Positions 1 to 6,042 of a DNA stretch of 7,347 nt are shown here, one piece after another (positions within the stretch are counted from its first letter, which is position 1; each line of letters opens with the position of its first letter). The position numbers were made by a program, and so were the translations under genes. Source of the DNA: Pseudomonadota bacterium (lineage in GTDB: Bacteria > Myxococcota > Myxococcia > Myxococcales > Myxococcaceae); NCBI GenBank assembly GCA_023424585.1, contig JAFADT010000397.1, positions 1 through 7,347 of the forward strand, in the 5' to 3' direction. The notes under the pieces are model-generated. The model made no database searches, was not told where the DNA came from, and saw nothing but the letters and a program-made list of their open reading frames with translations.

Positions 1-1
1 G

Positions 2-124
2 GGCACCTACTATTTCATGGCCATGCCGCGAATGAGCGATGAACGACTTCGCCCGTTGGTGGAGCGATTCGCACAACTCGTTCGCGAGCACGCCGTCTTC
101 CGAGAAGCCTTCGGACTTATCTGA
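2..124 (+). CDS. 3' end of an unidentified protein-coding gene (partial)
   Basis: An open frame enters from the left edge and ends at TGA 122-124, giving the last 40 residues of a protein (begins GTYYFMAMPRM, ends FREAFGLI). I do not recognise the family. The visible tail is a hydrophobic/aromatic strand-like stretch followed by an amphipathic helix rich in Arg, Glu and Leu, as expected for the end of a small globular protein. What follows at once is a toxin-tail remnant and a probable immunity gene, so this may be a gene of the same accessory locus, for example another immunity protein; that is inference from position only. The frame is clearly real because it is open to the edge and its stop is followed by a new coding-like segment in a different frame. 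Confidence 0.6.
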   Translation, partial: GTYYFMAMPRMSDERLRPLVERFAQLVREHAVFREAFGLI

Positions 125-137
125 GTCGGATGAGGGG

Positions 138-306
138 ATGCTTCAGGGTCCAGGGGGGATTACCTTTGCTCCAGGCCAGGTGACTCGCATTTTCGGGCAT
201 ACGCATCCAACTTCCTAGCGCAGCGGACTTCGAGGCGCTGCGGAGGCTCGGGCAGTCACAACAAGCTGTCTACCATGGTGGTCAGGCCACCAAGATAAGG
301 CCGTGA
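138..306 (+). pseudogene. Frameshifted C-terminal remnant of a polymorphic-toxin-like protein
   Basis: Two short frames read as one protein tail if joined. Frame A (ATG 138 to TAG 216-218) encodes 26 residues ending RIFGHTHPTS. Frame B (open from 184, used from 217, stop TGA 304-306) encodes SAADFEALRRLGQ and a 29-residue tail ending TKIRP. A GHTHP motif followed by P-SAAD-x-x-AL-x-x-LGQ is what I recall at the ends of many myxobacterial polymorphic-toxin-like proteins; the exact family is not named here. The break lies between about 207 and 217 and is a net +1 change (one base gained or two lost). No N-terminal region exists: upstream is the end of a different gene. The remnant's stop overlaps the next ATG (TGATG, 304-308), as in a coupled toxin-immunity pair. 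A programmed frameshift or an assembly error are alternatives. Confidence 0.5.
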
Positions 307-779
307 TGAGTGTCTTGGTTCAAGGTGCAACTCCCTGTTCTGTTTGTGGCAAGATCATGGGGTCGGAGGACGCCGTGGTGCAGTTGTCTGCCTTTGTCTG
401 GAATGAGGCTGACGTGCTCCTTCCGTTCAATGACGCTTCAATGCACCGGATGTGTTTTGAGGCGCATCCACTGCGAGCGCGAGTGGAGGCTGCCCTTGAA
501 GAGCTCAGCCGCAAGACTGGGCCAGGACGGCGGAAGTGCGCCGTATGTGGGAATGAGATCCTGGACCCAGACGACTATTTGATGATGCCACGGCTCACCG
601 ATGATGCGGCTTCGCCAGCTTATCGTTTTAACTACATGCACCTTCACCGTTCGCACGTCCGTGGATGGCGTGAGCTCGTAGACCTTGAGCGCCTTCTGGA
701 GCAGTTCGAGGCCGGAGGAGGCTGGGAGGGAAATGTGCTCCGGGACTTGCTCCAGCAACTTCGAAGGCTGTCGGTCTGA
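306..779 (+). CDS. Small protein with two tandem zinc-knuckle-like motifs; probable orphan immunity protein
   Basis: 157 residues from ATG 306. GTG 303 is one codon upstream in frame, but AAGG at 297-300 sits 5 nt from the ATG and the preceding frame stops at 304-306, so ATG 306 is preferred. Counting from GTG 303 as residue 1, the protein holds two matching metal-site patterns. The first is C12-x2-C15, then F42-N43, then H48-x2-C51. The second is C79-x2-C82, then F109-N110, then H115-x2-H118. The gap from the second Cys to the first His is 33 positions in both copies, and the repeat period is 67 residues, so this looks like an internal duplication whose last ligand changed from Cys to His. 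There is no signal peptide or membrane segment, so it is cytoplasmic. Its junction with the toxin remnant suggests an immunity role. Zinc binding and immunity are inference; the family is not recognised. Confidence 0.8.
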   Translation: MSVLVQGATPCSVCGKIMGSEDAVVQLSAFVWNEADVLLPFNDASMHRMCFEAHPLRARVEAALEELSRKTGPGRRKCAVCGNEILDPDDYLMMPRLTDDAASPAYRFNYMHLHRSHVRGWRELVDLERLLEQFEAGGGWEGNVLRDLLQQLRRLSV

Positions 780-795
780 ACACGCAGGAACTCGG

Positions 796-817
796 CGCGG
801 GGGCGGACGCCCCCGCG
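796..817 (+). terminator. GC-rich stem-loop between two small genes
   Basis: A perfect 9-bp inverted repeat (CGCGGGGGC, loop GGAC, GCCCCCGCG) lies 17 nt after the stop of the zinc-motif gene and 34 nt before the next ATG. A G-T wobble and a G-C pair extend it outward. The stem is strong, but no T-run follows, so intrinsic termination is uncertain. It could instead protect the 3' end of the upstream transcript or reduce expression of the downstream gene. Confidence 0.4.
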
Positions 818-850
818 TCCGGGTGGGTTGCCTCGATAGGAAACCGCACC

Positions 851-1270
851 ATGCCAATACTGGCATCCAAGGTGGGAATCGTGGTCGCGCGGGACTTTGG
901 ATCCCGGGTAGCCGACTTGGCTCGCGTCTTTCACGTATGGGTCGTTGAATCGCGCGCAAACACCCCAGTCATCCACGGCGTCTGGAAGAGTGGCCTGATG
1001 GAAGCGGCGGTCGATCCTCTCGCGGGAGGCGTCACGTCATTCGCCGCTCTCGAGGGAGAGTCTCCAGAGGCGATGTGCGCGAGGATCGCCGGTGCTGTGG
1101 ACGAGCACCATGGTGCGTTCGCACATGACCCCCCGTGGTCCGAAATCGAGGTCTTCGGGGTCAAGCTGACGTCAACCTTGCGGCACGTCTTCGACGAACT
1201 CGAAGCAACGGCCTGTACTCCAACCCAGGAGGGGTTCGTCTGTCGGCGGTCGTTGCCGGGAAACACCTGA
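851..1270 (+). CDS. Small unidentified cytoplasmic protein, possible second immunity gene
   Basis: 139 residues from ATG 851, with AGGAAA at 838-843 seven nt upstream. The protein opens with strand-like stretches (KVGIVVARDF at residues 7-16, FHVWVVES at 27-34). It then has a helix around 72-88 and a distinctive segment AHDPPWSEIEVFGV at 91-104, which looks like a conserved core. A Cys-containing tail (C122, C131) ends it. There is no signal peptide and no membrane segment. I do not recognise the family. It lies 71 nt after the zinc-motif gene on the same strand, separated by a stem-loop, and shares that region's lower GC, so both may belong to one accessory toxin-immunity-type locus. It converges with the methyltransferase gene, leaving only 13 nt between the stops. 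Confidence 0.75.
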   Translation: MPILASKVGIVVARDFGSRVADLARVFHVWVVESRANTPVIHGVWKSGLMEAAVDPLAGGVTSFAALEGESPEAMCARIAGAVDEHHGAFAHDPPWSEIEVFGVKLTSTLRHVFDELEATACTPTQEGFVCRRSLPGNT

Positions 1271-1283
1271 CAGCTGGAGCGGA

Positions 1284-2105
1284 TCAGGGATGACGTGTCC
1301 CAGTCAGCTGCCGCATGCCCCAGCGCAACGGAACGCTGCCATCCGAGCGCCGCAGCGGCTCCACGGCCTGGAGGAACGCGGCTTGAAGAGACGCCTGCGC
1401 CGCTGGGGACAGGCGGTCCGCGTCGTACGTCGTGAGCAGTGACTCCCAGACCTCACCGGGCGACGCATCCCCCTGCACGGAGAGGGACCGCACCATGACG
1501 TCCGCGAAGCCCTCGGCGAAGAGTTCCTGCAACCCGTTGACGGAGCGGACCCGCGGGTCGCCCAGCCGCATGGGAGGAACCGCCACCGCGCTCTTCATGA
1601 GCCCGGCGAACACCTCCAGCGCGTTCCCCGGCACCGGGTCTCCCCCCACGACGATGGATACCCGCCCGCCCGGCTTCAGCACACGCCGCAGCTCCGCGAG
1701 CACGGTCTCCACGTCGTCCATCAGCATGAGCGCCAGGTGGCTCAGCACCACGTCGACGCTGGCATCCCCGAGCGGAAGCGACTGCGCCCGTCCCTGAAGC
1801 AACGTCGCCGTCCCGTTCAATCGGGCCCGCGCCGCCTCAAGCTCATGAGCGCTCATGTCGAGCCCGACGAGCGACAGCTCCGATTGCTCCCGTCGCGCAA
1901 TCAGCTCCAGCAGGTATCCATCCCCACACGCCAGGTCGAGCACTGTCAGGGGCCGTGCATCGCGAGGCACGACGGCCTCCAGCAGCGCATAGCTCGAAGG
2001 AGCCGCTTCCTCCGCTTGCACGGGCGCATGCGCGAACCACCGCGAAGTCACCCCCGCGAGGCGTGCATGGAAGTCGAGCAGGTAGGACTCGGATGGAGAG
2101 GGCAT
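1284..2105 (-). CDS. Class I SAM-dependent methyltransferase (Methyltransf_11 type)
   Basis: 273 residues. The Rossmann-fold methyltransferase motifs are in order: motif I VLDLACGDGYL at 55-65 (the glycine-rich SAM loop), an acidic residue ending strand 2 in GLDMS (D83), LPLGDASVDVVLSH at 110-123 (motif IV region) and LKPGGRV at 143-149. This is the small-molecule-type layout seen in UbiE/BioC-like enzymes; the substrate cannot be read from sequence. The start is ATG 2105, with AAGG five nt upstream overlapping the end of the preceding gene. GTG 2111 is in frame but would lose that site. The gene lies 8 nt after the stop of the MshEN-TPR gene and is surely cotranscribed. No membrane segment is visible. 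A large open frame that continues upstream through the neighbouring gene is only an antiphase shadow. Confidence 0.9.
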   Translation of the reverse strand: MPSPSESYLLDFHARLAGVTSRWFAHAPVQAEEAAPSSYALLEAVVPRDARPLTVLDLACGDGYLLELIARREQSELSLVGLDMSAHELEAARARLNGTATLLQGRAQSLPLGDASVDVVLSHLALMLMDDVETVLAELRRVLKPGGRVSIVVGGDPVPGNALEVFAGLMKSAVAVPPMRLGDPRVRSVNGLQELFAEGFADVMVRSLSVQGDASPGEVWESLLTTYDADRLSPAAQASLQAAFLQAVEPLRRSDGSVPLRWGMRQLTGTRHP

Positions 2106-2113
2106 GGGCACCT

Positions 2114-3526
2114 TCAGCGCCGGGGCTTCTTCTGTCCCGCGTTCGTGGCCTCGGCGGTGAGGGCCAGCACGGAGTACAGGTTCATCGTGTAGACGCTGTT
2201 CTCCGGCTCCAGGTCGGAGGCCTTCTGGAAGAAGGCACTGGCGCGCTCGTAGTCGCGCTGGTGGTTCAGGAGGATCATCCCCATGCGGTTGTAGAGCGGC
2301 GCGGGTTTCGGCAGGAGCCCGATGCTGCGCTCCAGCAGGTCCAGCGCCTCCGCCAGCTTCCCGGCCTGCTCCAGCCGCACGACGCGCTGGAGCACCTCCT
2401 CCCGCGTGTCCTCCCCCTTCGGCGGTGACGCCGGCGGCACCGTGGGAGGCTTCGCCGTCAGCGCCGCCCCCAACGTCACGGACGGCGCCGGCGGAGGCCG
2501 TGCTCCCGCCGGAGCCGCCGCCTTCGGCTTCTGCCCGAACACGGGCGTGCCATCCCCGGAGAACGAGACATCCGCCGACGCCAGCGTGCCCACCAGCTTC
2601 GTCACGCCGCGCTCGGACAGCGACTCGAACACCGCGCGCAGCTCCAGCTCCGTCACCTGGGTGATGAGCGCCATGTCCGACAGCGCCGTGCGCCCGTCCA
2701 CGAACGACAGCACGTACGCTTCGAACGGGCTCAGCGGCTGGTTCACCAGGTCCAGCCCCGCCACGATGACAGGCCGCACCGGCGGCCCCTTCTTCGCCGT
2801 GGCCTGCGCCTGGAACGCCACGACCCGCGTCGCCTCCTGCTGGGGCGGCCGGGGCACGCCGCGCGCTCCCGTCTGCTCGGGCTTCGTGAGCAGCGCGCGC
2901 ACCAGCGACACGTTGTCCCGGGGCGGCAGGTCGTCCACGCTCCGCACGAGCAGCAGCTCGCAGCGCGCGCACTGGAAGTCCCCCGGCTTGCAGGACGCAC
3001 CACAGTGCGGACACGCCAGGTCCTCCGGCGGGTGCTCGAAGGCGTGCGCGTCCGCGTAGTAGTGCTTGCGGATGGCCGCGCGGATGGACCGGCGCACCGC
3101 CACGAACGGCAGCACCTGCGCCACGCCCACCGTCCGCGTGATCTCGTCGATGGCCCGCTGTCGCTGCGGCTCGGAGATGGCCACGTACAGCGCGTCCTGC
3201 GCCAGCCGCAGCGGCATGAAGTCGAAGCCCTCCGCCAGCCGCACCGGCACCCGCTCCAGCAGCGCCGGGTCCACCTTCGCCTGCGCCAGCTTCTCCGTGG
3301 ACACGAAGCGCGTCTTCAGCTCCTGCGCCAACAGCCGCAGCACCGGCGTCTCGTCCACGCCCAGCCGCACCAGGCACTCGCCCAGCTTCAGCCCCGTCTC
3401 CTGCTGCCGCGCGAGCGCCCGGGACAACAGCTCCGGCGTCAGCACTCCATCCAGGACCAACTGCTCCCCGAGCTTGCGCGTCATGCCCCGATTCAAGGAC
3501 GCCCGGGCCGCCCCGTCCACCGGCAT
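2114..3526 (-). CDS. MshEN domain - zinc ribbon - winged-helix-like - TPR protein
   Basis: 470 residues from ATG 3526, which has AGGTGG five nt upstream; GTG 3535 and ATG 3484 are in-frame alternatives. Residues about 15-160 match the MshEN/GspE N-terminal domain (PF05157). The two tandem copies of its c-di-GMP-binding pattern start KLGEQLV (K18) and KLGECLV (K47), 29 residues apart, each with Lys where the consensus usually has Arg. A four-Cys zinc ribbon follows (C172, C175, C186, C189). Residues about 253-310 (QPLSPFEAYVLSFVDG onward) look like a small winged-helix-type domain common in myxobacterial regulators. A Pro/Ala-rich linker then leads to TPR-like helices at about 373-455. No Walker A/B ATPase is present, so it is not a type II secretion or pilus motor. 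A c-di-GMP-responsive scaffold in signalling, motility or secretion is inferred. It is the first gene of the operon with the methyltransferase. Confidence 0.85.
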   Translation of the reverse strand: MPVDGAARASLNRGMTRKLGEQLVLDGVLTPELLSRALARQQETGLKLGECLVRLGVDETPVLRLLAQELKTRFVSTEKLAQAKVDPALLERVPVRLAEGFDFMPLRLAQDALYVAISEPQRQRAIDEITRTVGVAQVLPFVAVRRSIRAAIRKHYYADAHAFEHPPEDLACPHCGASCKPGDFQCARCELLLVRSVDDLPPRDNVSLVRALLTKPEQTGARGVPRPPQQEATRVVAFQAQATAKKGPPVRPVIVAGLDLVNQPLSPFEAYVLSFVDGRTALSDMALITQVTELELRAVFESLSERGVTKLVGTLASADVSFSGDGTPVFGQKPKAAAPAGARPPPAPSVTLGAALTAKPPTVPPASPPKGEDTREEVLQRVVRLEQAGKLAEALDLLERSIGLLPKPAPLYNRMGMILLNHQRDYERASAFFQKASDLEPENSVYTMNLYSVLALTAEATNAGQKKPRR

Positions 3527-3560
3527 CCACGCCACCTACACCGCTTTCCCACCCCTCCTG

Positions 3561-3589
3561 TTGCGAACGTGTATTGGTGACACTAAGAT
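3561..3589 (+). promoter_or_regulatory. Candidate sigma-70-type promoter for the SPFH/NADK-like operon
   Basis: TTGCGA (3561-3566) and TAAGAT (3584-3589) each match 4 of 6 bases of the -35 and -10 consensus and are separated by exactly 17 nt. A start near 3596 would leave a leader of about 40 nt, containing AGGGGG at 3624-3629, eight nt before ATG 3638. The site lies in an AT-richer island within very GC-rich DNA. Confidence 0.5.
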
Positions 3590-3599
3590 GGTGTCGCAA
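3571..3599 (-). promoter_or_regulatory. Candidate promoter for the MshEN-TPR/methyltransferase operon
   Basis: On the minus strand, TTGCGA (3599-3594) is an identical copy of the opposing -35-like hexamer. At 17 nt spacing it is followed by CAATAC (3576-3571), which matches the -10 consensus in only 3 of 6 bases. The leader to ATG 3526 would be under 45 nt. Weaker than the plus-strand candidate, but its position suits the divergent gene. Confidence 0.3.
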
Positions 3600-3637
3600 T
3601 CACACAAACCAACGCAGCAGGCGAGGGGGATGCGCGG

Positions 3638-4678
3638 ATGTTCATCGGGTACATGAAGTCGACGCCGACCACGTACGTGATGCAGTACCGGGACGGCGAG
3701 GTGGTCCGCGAAGGCGCGGGCCTGTCGTTCCTCTACTGGAAGCCCGCGACGACGCTGGTGGCGGTGCCGCTGTCCAGCGCGGACGTCCCGTTCGCCTTCA
3801 ACGAGGTCACCCGAGACTTTCAGCCGGTGACCCTCCAGGGGCAGCTGACCTACCGGGTGGAGGACCCGCGCCGGCTGGCGGGGCTGCTGGACTACTCCAT
3901 CACCCCGGCGGGCCGTCACCGCTCCGACGACCCGGAGAAGCTGGCGGACCGGCTGGTGCAGGCCGCGCAGGTGCGCGCCCGCGCGGTGGTGCAGTCGCTG
4001 AGCCTGCGCGAGGTGCTGGTGCAGTCCGACCTCCTGGAGTCCCGCGTGCTGGCGGCGCTGGCGGACGCCGAGTCCGTGAAGTCGCTGGGCGTGCACGTGA
4101 TGGCCTTCTCCGTGCTCTCCATCCAGCCCACGCCGGAGATGGCGCGCGCCCTGGAGGCCGCCGCGCGCGAGGCGCTCCAGCGGGAGGCGGACGAGGCCAT
4201 CTACGCCCGCCGCAACGCGGCCGTGGAGCAGGAGCGCCGCATCAAGGAGAGCGAGCTGGCCACGGAGCTGGTGGTGGAGGAGCGCCAGCGCCAGATTCGC
4301 GAGGCGAAGATGGCCGCGGACATCGCGGTGGAGGAGCAGCGCGCCGCCCTCATGGAGCGCTGGGTCCAGAACGAGCGCCAGTCCGCGGACGCGCGCGCGT
4401 ACACGCTGGAGAAGACGCTGGAGCCGGTGAAGGCGGTGGACTGGAAGACGCTCCTGGCCACGTCCGCCAACGGCGGTGACCCGGCGCTCCACATCGCCCT
4501 GGCCTTCCGCGAGATGGGCGAGAACGCGCAGCGCATCGGCGAGCTCAACGTGTCGCCGGACCTGCTGCGCTCGCTCCTGCCCGCGGCCTCCGGCCCGAAC
4601 CCCGGACCCCGCCCGGACCCCGCGCCGGCCGCGGCCCCCAAGCCCGGCCGCGCGGACGTCCACCGCTTCGACCGCTGA
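3638..4678 (+). CDS. SPFH/band-7 domain protein without membrane anchor
   Basis: 346 residues. The N-terminal part (about 10-165) has the SPFH/band-7 pattern: a strand pair around YVMQYRDGEVVREGAGLSF, then LQGQLTYRVEDP (66-77), as in stomatin/flotillin/prohibitin domains, and a VLSIQPTPEMARALE turn (160-174) leading into a long charged Glu/Arg/Ala helix (about 168-262) typical of SPFH oligomer stalks. It has no N-terminal hydrophobic helix and no Cys near the start, unlike most bacterial flotillins and stomatins, so it is probably soluble or peripheral. The C-terminus (about 316-346) is a Pro/Ala-rich disordered tail ending in a basic segment. ATG 3638 has AGGGGG eight nt upstream. It is followed 24 nt later by the NADK-like gene, so the two proteins probably work together. 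A scaffold role is family knowledge; the partner is inferred. Confidence 0.85.
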   Translation: MFIGYMKSTPTTYVMQYRDGEVVREGAGLSFLYWKPATTLVAVPLSSADVPFAFNEVTRDFQPVTLQGQLTYRVEDPRRLAGLLDYSITPAGRHRSDDPEKLADRLVQAAQVRARAVVQSLSLREVLVQSDLLESRVLAALADAESVKSLGVHVMAFSVLSIQPTPEMARALEAAAREALQREADEAIYARRNAAVEQERRIKESELATELVVEERQRQIREAKMAADIAVEEQRAALMERWVQNERQSADARAYTLEKTLEPVKAVDWKTLLATSANGGDPALHIALAFREMGENAQRIGELNVSPDLLRSLLPAASGPNPGPRPDPAPAAAPKPGRADVHRFDR

Positions 4679-4702
4679 CCGGCCCCGGAAAGGATGCACG
4701 CC

Positions 4703-5623
4703 ATGTTCGAGAAGGTGGTGCTCGTCACGCGCAAGACGCGGCTGGCGGACCTGGTGGTCCGCTTCAACACCAAGAAGCAGGCGAAGTTCTACGTGGAGCA
4801 CAACGGCCAGGACTTCAACGGGTTCGAGGCGGAGGACGACACCTACCGCCGCGCCGTGGACGGCCTGCGCGCGCAGCTGGACGTGGGCCTGCCGGTGCAG
4901 CAGGTGGACCGCTCGCTCGTGCCCACCTTCCTCTTCACCGGCAAGGAGGTCGTGGTGGCGGTGGGCCAGGACGGCCTCGTCGCCAACGTGGCCAAGTACG
5001 TGGGCAGCCAGCCGCTCGTGGGCGTCAACCCGGACCCCGCGCGCTTCGACGGCGTGCTCCTGCCCTTCCTCCCGCGCGACGCCCGGGGCGCGGTGCTGCG
5101 GACGCTGGAGGGCCGCGCGAAGGTGCGGCAGGTGCAACTGGCGGAGGCGCGGCTCCAGGACGGCCAGCGGCTGCTCGCCTTCAACGACCTGTTCATCGGC
5201 GCGCGCACCCACGTGTCCGCCCGCTACCAGGTCCGCCACGGCGGGAAGGAGGAGTCGCAGTCCTCCAGCGGCGTGCTCGTGTCCACCGGCGCGGGCTCCA
5301 GCGGGTGGCTGTCGTCCGTGTTCGCGCTCGCGCAGGGGCTCACCCGCTGCACGGGCGGCACGCCGGGGAAGCCCTGGACGCTCGGCTGGGAGGACGCGCG
5401 GCTCGCCTTCGTCGTGCGCGAGCCCTTCGTCAGCCGTCACTCCAGCGCGGGCATCGTCGGCGGCTTCGTCACCGCGCAGGAGGAGCTGGTGCTCGAGTCC
5501 CGCATGCCCCAGGGCGGCGTCATCTTCAGCGACGGCATGGAGGAGGACTTCCTCACCTTCGGCGCCGGCGCCACCGCCCGCATCCGGCCGGCGGAGCAGC
5601 GGGCCCGCCTGGTCGTCCACTGA
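4703..5623 (+). CDS. Divergent NAD kinase-like protein (NADK/DAGK superfamily)
   Basis: 306 residues from ATG 4703, with AAGGA ending 8 nt upstream. ATG 4694 is in frame but abuts that site. After a leading segment of about 75 residues, FLFTGKEVVVAVGQDGLVAN (76-95) corresponds to the GGDGT loop; the catalytic Asp position is kept (D90) but the flanks read GQDGL. FNDLFIG (160-166) takes the place of the NE motif, with Asp for Glu. SGVLVSTGAGSSGW (189-202) takes the place of the STPTGSTAY-type motif. The C-terminal part (GGVIFSDGMEEDFLTFG) fits the beta-sandwich end of the fold. It could phosphorylate NAD(H) or a related nucleotide or lipid substrate, or have become a sensor; the altered motifs leave this open. 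It is the second gene of the SPFH operon. It is probably not the housekeeping NAD kinase, which has canonical motifs. Confidence 0.8.
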   Translation: MFEKVVLVTRKTRLADLVVRFNTKKQAKFYVEHNGQDFNGFEAEDDTYRRAVDGLRAQLDVGLPVQQVDRSLVPTFLFTGKEVVVAVGQDGLVANVAKYVGSQPLVGVNPDPARFDGVLLPFLPRDARGAVLRTLEGRAKVRQVQLAEARLQDGQRLLAFNDLFIGARTHVSARYQVRHGGKEESQSSSGVLVSTGAGSSGWLSSVFALAQGLTRCTGGTPGKPWTLGWEDARLAFVVREPFVSRHSSAGIVGGFVTAQEELVLESRMPQGGVIFSDGMEEDFLTFGAGATARIRPAEQRARLVVH

Positions 5624-6042
5624 GACACCGCACCCGATGCGCCAGGTCCCTGGACTCCGGTACGCCCCGAGTACCCTTGGACCTCGCGGGGCCTCCTGGG
5701 TTTTCCAGGTGATACCGCCGCGTCCGTGCCATGGCCCGCCCGGCTCCCTACCCACCGAGCGGGGACGCCGGGCTCGCCCCGCGGGGCACGCACCGCGCGG
5801 GCGCGTGGCGCATCTCCTAGAGCGTGGGGAGACCGCGCCCGGCTCCCCGTCCGGCAGACGACACCCTGTCCCTTCCCCGGACCTGAAATTCCAGGCATGG
5901 TGGGCGCAGTCGCCTTACCTTCGAAGCGAAGTGGTTGGGGCAGCGGTTCCCAGGTGCAGGCGGAAACCTTCACCGGAGTTGCGTCCGGTCGTTGATGGGC
6001 GTAGGACGCAAATTCTCCCGGGAAGTGGCTCAGGGGTGATCC
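5624..6042. other. 419-base non-coding spacer upstream of the PTS operon
   Basis: I see no convincing gene in this stretch: the frames open across it give low-complexity Arg/Pro/Ser translations typical of GC-rich shadows. It holds several self-complementary segments. A nested pair pairs AGGTCC 5644-5649 with GGACCT 5679-5684 around GGTAC/GTACC (5659-5663, 5671-5675), and could end the NADK-like transcript although no T-run follows. GCCCCGCGGGGC (5776-5787) is a 12-bp perfect palindrome. GGGGAG/CTCCCC (5826-5831, 5843-5848) can form a six-bp stem. CCTGAAATTCCAGG (5882-5895) is a nearly symmetrical 14-mer in an AT-richer patch. The strongest element, at 5975-6018, is listed separately. The length suggests that the PTS genes have their own promoter and possibly a structured leader. 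Confidence 0.5.
5975..6018 (+). promoter_or_regulatory. Inverted repeat just upstream of the PTS IIA start
   Basis: TTGCGTCC (5979-5986) and GGACGCAA (6004-6011) form a perfect 8-bp inverted repeat with a 17-nt loop. GGAG (5975-5978) and CTCC (6015-6018) extend it across a three-base bulge. It ends 14 nt before the AGGGGTGA ribosome-binding site (6032-6039). The arms also contain a weak promoter-like pair, TTGCGT 5979-5984 and TAGGAC 6002-6007 with 17-nt spacing, each matching 3 of 6 consensus bases. It is therefore either an operator overlapping a promoter or a leader hairpin. Confidence 0.4.

Noticed and set aside
276..292. Hairpin TGGTGG/CCACCA just before the zinc-motif gene's ribosome-binding site
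   Set aside because: It lies inside the toxin-tail remnant's coding frame (VYHGGQATK), where base pairing is more easily explained by Gly/His/Thr codons. The stem is only six bp.
1271..1283. A bidirectional terminator between the convergent stops
   Set aside because: The 13-nt gap and its flanks show no good inverted repeat or T-run.
1284..3599. A 771-codon minus-strand open frame running through both minus-strand genes
   Set aside because: Only its last 273 codons encode a recognisable protein (the methyltransferase). The rest is Gly/Ala/Arg-rich low complexity, antiphase to the MshEN-TPR gene, with no domain.
5695..5709. CCTGG-GTTTT-CCAGG as a terminator for the NADK-like gene
   Set aside because: Only five bp, with the T-run in the loop rather than after the stem.
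3536..5755. A 739-codon minus-strand frame opposite the SPFH and NADK-like genes
   Set aside because: Its translation is repetitive His/Arg/Leu/Gly, typical of the complement of GC-rich coding DNA, while the plus-strand frames carry clear domains and ribosome-binding sites.
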